In this document: piece after piece, positions 61,048 to 64,000 of the stretch | Position numbering within the stretch: position 1 is the first letter of the stretch | Layout: each line of letters starts with the position of its first letter | Source: Pantoea agglomerans NBRC 102470 | GTDB lineage: Bacteria > Pseudomonadota > Gammaproteobacteria > Enterobacterales > Enterobacteriaceae | Assembly: GCF_001598475.1 (NCBI RefSeq) | Contig: NZ_BCZA01000001.1 | Span: 62,001-126,000, forward strand | Direction of reading: 5' to 3' | Length of the DNA: 64,000 nt | Position numbers and translations under genes: made by a program | Notes under the pieces: generated by a model | Told to the model about the DNA's origin: nothing | What the model saw: the letters and a program-made list of their open reading frames with translations, nothing else | The model's database searches: none

Positions 61048-61962
61048 ATGTCGGACACACTCCGCGGTTTAACCCTGCGCCTGACGCGGCAGGAGCTGGT
61101 ATTACTTTTCATCACCATGATCTGGGGCGGCACCTTTCTGGTGGTGCATCGTGCGATGCAGCACTCCGGCCCGTTTTTCTTTGTCGGCCTGCGTTTTGCC
61201 ACCGCCGCGCTGCTGCTGGCGCTCTTTTTCCGCCGCTATCTGGCAGGCATGACCTGGCTGGAGGTGAAAGCGGGTGCGCTGATTGGCCTGTCGATCGCCG
61301 GGGGCTATGGTCTTCAGACGTGGGGAATGCAGACCATCTCCAGCAGTCAGTCCGCCTTTCTCACCGCGCTCTATGTCCCTGTCGTGCCGTTGCTGCAATG
61401 GCTGTTTCTGCGCCGTCCGCCGGGATTGATGTCGTGGCTGGGGATTGTACTGGCGTTTACCGGCCTGCTGCTGGTGGCCGGGCCGCAGGATGGTCGCATC
61501 ACTCTGAATGCAGGTGAAATAGCGACGCTGATCAGTACCCTGGCGATCGCCGCCGAGATCATCTTAATCAGCCGCTATGCCGGTAAGGTCGATGTGCGCC
61601 GTGTGACCCTGATCCAGCTGGCGGTGGCGTCGCTGTGCGCCTTTGGTCTGATGATCCCCAATGGGGAAACGGTGCCTGCCATCTCAACGCCGCTGCTGCT
61701 CAGCGCGCTGGGGCTGGGTGCGGCCAGCGCCCTGATTCAGGTCACCATGAACTGGGCGCAACGCAGCGTTTCGCCAACCCGCGCCACGGTGATTTATGCC
61801 GGGGAACCGGTCTGGGCCGGCGTCGTGGGGCGTATTGCGGGTGAGCGCCTGCCTGCGCTGGCGTTGCTGGGCGGCGCGCTGATCGTCTGCGGGGTGATCG
61901 TCAGTGAGCTGCGGCTGAAACGAAAAAAAGCGGTGCAGCCTGCTGCCACACCGCTGGAGTAG
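61048..61962 (+). CDS. EamA/DMT-family transporter
   Basis: Inner-membrane protein of 304 residues with ten predicted hydrophobic segments in two EamA repeats: the first from VLLFITMIWGGTFLVVHRAM, the second from EIATLISTLAIAAEIILISR. The end GALIVCGVIVSEL is followed by a basic tail, as is usual for the family. Such proteins export metabolites or amino acids; the substrate cannot be told here. It is not part of the E. coli wrbA-ymdF-rutG order and lies 4 bases from the convergent rutG stop. Confidence 0.88.
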   Translation: MSDTLRGLTLRLTRQELVLLFITMIWGGTFLVVHRAMQHSGPFFFVGLRFATAALLLALFFRRYLAGMTWLEVKAGALIGLSIAGGYGLQTWGMQTISSSQSAFLTALYVPVVPLLQWLFLRRPPGLMSWLGIVLAFTGLLLVAGPQDGRITLNAGEIATLISTLAIAAEIILISRYAGKVDVRRVTLIQLAVASLCAFGLMIPNGETVPAISTPLLLSALGLGAASALIQVTMNWAQRSVSPTRATVIYAGEPVWAGVVGRIAGERLPALALLGGALIVCGVIVSELRLKRKKAVQPAATPLE

Positions 61963-61966
61963 GTCG

Positions 61967-63295
61967 TTAACCCTGCTGTCGCGCCAGGGGCTTGTCCTGC
62001 TTTGCCGCACTGCGTCGGCGCAGAATCGCATTGAGGATAATCGCGCCAAAGGTGGCGGTACCGATACCCCCCAGCGTGAAAGAACCGATTTTCAGCGCGA
62101 AATCACCGGCACCGAGCACCAGTGTGGTCGCCACCATGATCAGGTTACTGTTCTGGCCTAAATCAACATGGTTCTGTACCCAGATGCGGGCACCCGCTAC
62201 CGCAATCAGCCCGAACACCACAATGGATGCGCCGCCAATCACCGGTGCCGGAATAGTGTGGATCAGCGCACCAAACTTCGGCGAGAAACCGGCGAGGATG
62301 GCGATGACCGCCGCGGCGACAAATGCCAGCGTAGAGTAGACTTTGGTCACCGCCATCACCCCGATATTTTCGGCATAGGTGGTGACGCCACTGCCGCCGA
62401 TCGAGCCGGAGAGCATGGTGGCCAGGCCATCGCCAACAAAAGCGCGTCCCATGTAAGGATCGAGATTGCGTCCGGTCATGCCCGCCACCGCTTTCAGATG
62501 CCCGAGGTTTTCAGCCACCAGAATGATCGCCACCGGGGCGATAAGCACCATCGCCTGCAGATCAAAGGTGGGAGCGGTGGTGTGCGGCAGACCAAACCAG
62601 GCGGCCTGTGACAGCAGGGTAAAATCGACCGGCTTACCCAGCCCCAGACCGTTGGTCAGCAGTGCATAGATCGCCCAGGCCAGAATCAGGCCGACCAGAA
62701 TCAGCAGTCGCTGAATCATCCCGTGGGTAAATACCGCTACCAGACCAATGCAGAGCACGGTCATCACCGCAACCCAGCTGTCGAATGACGAGGCGGAGAC
62801 GCTGTGAACCGCAATCGGGGCCAGATTCAGCCCGATAGCCATCACCACCGCACCGGTCACGACCGGCGGCATCAGATTTTCAATCCAGCGCGTGCCGGAC
62901 TTCATCACCACCAGACCAATCAGCGTGTAGAGCAGGCCGCAGGCGATCACGCCGCCCAGCGCCACGCTGAGATTGGGATTCAGCCCCTGACCGCTGAAGC
63001 CGGTTACCGCAATGACCACGCCGACAAAGGCAGCGCTCGACCCGAGATAGCTGGGCACCCGACCGCCGGTGATAAAGAAGAACAGCAGCGTGCCTATACC
63101 CGAGACCAGAATGGCCAGATTGGGATCCAGCCCCATCAGCAGGGGCATCAGCACCGTTGCGCCAAACATCGCTACCGCATGCTGTAAACCCAGCACCAGC
63201 GTCTGCCCCAGAGGCAGGGTCTCATCCGGGGCGATAATACCGTTTTCTGTTAATGCCGACTTCTTTTGCCATTGCGGAAACCAGGATCGTGCCAT
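61967..63295 (-). CDS. rutG: Pyrimidine permease RutG
   Basis: Nucleobase:cation symporter-2 family permease importing uracil (and thymine/xanthine in E. coli studies) for the Rut pathway. The 442-residue product has about 14 hydrophobic segments. The family motif is AVAMFGATVLMPLLMGLDPNLAI near residue 37, with VPSYLGSSAAFVG, AENLGHLKAVAGMTGRNLDPY and GVTTYAENIGVMAVTKV following. Last gene of the rut operon, 46 bases after rutF. Confidence 0.96.
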   Translation of the reverse strand: MARSWFPQWQKKSALTENGIIAPDETLPLGQTLVLGLQHAVAMFGATVLMPLLMGLDPNLAILVSGIGTLLFFFITGGRVPSYLGSSAAFVGVVIAVTGFSGQGLNPNLSVALGGVIACGLLYTLIGLVVMKSGTRWIENLMPPVVTGAVVMAIGLNLAPIAVHSVSASSFDSWVAVMTVLCIGLVAVFTHGMIQRLLILVGLILAWAIYALLTNGLGLGKPVDFTLLSQAAWFGLPHTTAPTFDLQAMVLIAPVAIILVAENLGHLKAVAGMTGRNLDPYMGRAFVGDGLATMLSGSIGGSGVTTYAENIGVMAVTKVYSTLAFVAAAVIAILAGFSPKFGALIHTIPAPVIGGASIVVFGLIAVAGARIWVQNHVDLGQNSNLIMVATTLVLGAGDFALKIGSFTLGGIGTATFGAIILNAILRRRSAAKQDKPLARQQG

Positions 63296-63341
63296 CGTCT
63301 ACTCCAGAGCGTTATGAATGCCGGTGGGATTCAGGGAAGCG

Positions 63342-63857
63342 TTAACAGGCATCCTGCCGCAACAGGGGATGGTATCCCCGGTCAAACCACGCCAGACCGT
63401 GGGTGTCATCATTGCGCACTAACCCCACGACTTCGCAGAACAGCGTGTCATGCGTACCGACGCTGACAATCTGAGTAATGCGGCAGTCAAAGGACGCGAC
63501 GGCGCCGCTCAGCACCGGCGAGCCGGTCACGGCCGTTGACCACTCAGCGGCAATAAAACGATCAGCCATTGGCGTTTTGCCGCCGAACAGATTGGAGAGC
63601 GTTTCATGGCCCGCCGCCAGCGTATTGACGCAGAGCTGCATGTTTTCGCGGAACACCGGGTAAACCGAGGCAGAGCGGTTAAGGCAGACCAGCAGCGTCG
63701 GCGGCGAATCCGTGACGCTGCACACCGCCGAGGCCGTAAAGCCTGCGCGTCCGGCCGGGCCTTCAGTGGTGATGATGTTGACCGCAGCACCCAGCCGCGA
63801 CATCGCATTACGAAACTCAGTTTTCTCAACGGCAGGGGTAAGGGTATCCAGGCTCAT
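63342..63857 (-). CDS. rutF: FMN reductase RutF
   Basis: NADH:flavin oxidoreductase that supplies reduced FMN to the RutA uracil oxygenase. The 171-residue product contains [39 protein letters not shown] and [13 protein letters not shown], matching E. coli RutF. The start at 63857 lies 6 bases after GGAG; the frame is open upstream but that would overlap rutD. It directly follows rutD. Confidence 0.95.
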   Translation of the reverse strand: MSLDTLTPAVEKTEFRNAMSRLGAAVNIITTEGPAGRAGFTASAVCSVTDSPPTLLVCLNRSASVYPVFRENMQLCVNTLAAGHETLSNLFGGKTPMADRFIAAEWSTAVTGSPVLSGAVASFDCRITQIVSVGTHDTLFCEVVGLVRNDDTHGLAWFDRGYHPLLRQDAC

Positions 63858-63876
63858 CGTGTTCTCCGCGAAAAGG

Positions 63877-64000
63877 TTATCCGACGACGCGCTGCAGCGG
63901 CTGCACGTCATCAGTCTGATCCAGCCACTGCAGCAGCAGGGCATTAAAGTTTTCGGGGGCGGTGACGCTCATGGCGTGGCCGCCCCAGGCCATCATCTGT
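63877..64000 (-). CDS. rutD: RutD (aminoacrylate hydrolase family), 3' end only
   Basis: The last 41 codons of an alpha/beta-hydrolase run from the window edge to a TAA at 63877. The sequence [25 protein letters not shown] matches the C-terminal end of E. coli RutD (YGGHACNVTDPETFNALLL), including the catalytic histidine in GGHA. In the Rut pathway it acts on the aminoacrylate/carbamate intermediates of uracil breakdown. Only 19 bases separate its stop from the rutF start, so rutE is not between them. Confidence 0.9.
   Translation of the reverse strand, partial: QMMAWGGHAMSVTAPENFNALLLQWLDQTDDVQPLQRVVG

Overview
The window is chromosomal DNA from a member of the Enterobacterales, most likely Erwiniaceae and Pantoea-like. 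Nearly every protein aligns along its length with an Escherichia coli K-12 counterpart. The gene order runs kdsB-ycbJ-elyC-cmoM-mukFEB-ldtD-mepK-gloC-aspC-porin-asnS-pncB-pepN-ssu, then pyrD-zapC-ycbX-rlmL-uup-pqiABC-rmf-fabA-lonH-matP-ompA-sulA-sxy-yccS-yccF-helD-mgsA-yccT-yccU-hspQ-rlmI-acyP-tusE-yccA-tRNA-Ser, and finally agp-yccJ-wrbA-ymdF-rut. This is the E. coli order with accessory blocks removed or exchanged. There are no rRNA genes, insertion sequences, prophages or CRISPR arrays. The genus is inferred; only the order-level placement is strong.

Region 1 (1-26 kb): the end of an LPS gene (kdsB), the mukFEB condensin operon behind cmoM, a cell-wall pair that makes (ldtD) and cuts (mepK) 3-3 peptidoglycan cross-links, gloC, aspC, an OmpF/OmpC-type porin with OmpR-like upstream sequence, asnS, pncB, pepN, and a complete ssuEADCB operon for sulfur from alkanesulfonates.

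Region 2 (26.1-29.2 kb) is the main accessory block. Where E. coli has the elf (ycb) fimbrial genes, this genome has a roughly 750-base AT-rich leader, a family 2 glycosyltransferase and a Wzx-type flippase. A good match to the RcsAB box sits about 580 bases upstream of the glycosyltransferase start, the spacing known for the amsG capsule promoter in Erwinia. The pair is therefore probably an unlinked part of an Rcs-controlled exopolysaccharide pathway.

Region 3 (29.3-55.7 kb) is conserved housekeeping: pyrimidine synthesis, rRNA and tRNA modification, the PqiABC lipid-transport system, ribosome hibernation (rmf), unsaturated fatty acid synthesis (fabA with a FabR-type operator), chromosome terminus organisation (matP), ompA, the SOS division inhibitor sulA with a clear LexA box, and competence regulator sxy.

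Region 4 (55.9-64 kb): two identical tandem tRNA-Ser(UGA) genes, then directly an Agp-type glucose-1-phosphatase with an unusual repeat-rich tail of about 150 residues. The large hya-app-tor-cbp block that lies here in E. coli is absent. A semialdehyde dehydrogenase, yccJ, wrbA, the KGG protein ymdF, an EamA transporter and the end of the rut operon follow. rutD is followed immediately by rutF, so rutE is missing from its usual place.

Six convergent gene pairs abut or overlap with essentially no gap, a recurrent compact layout in this stretch.
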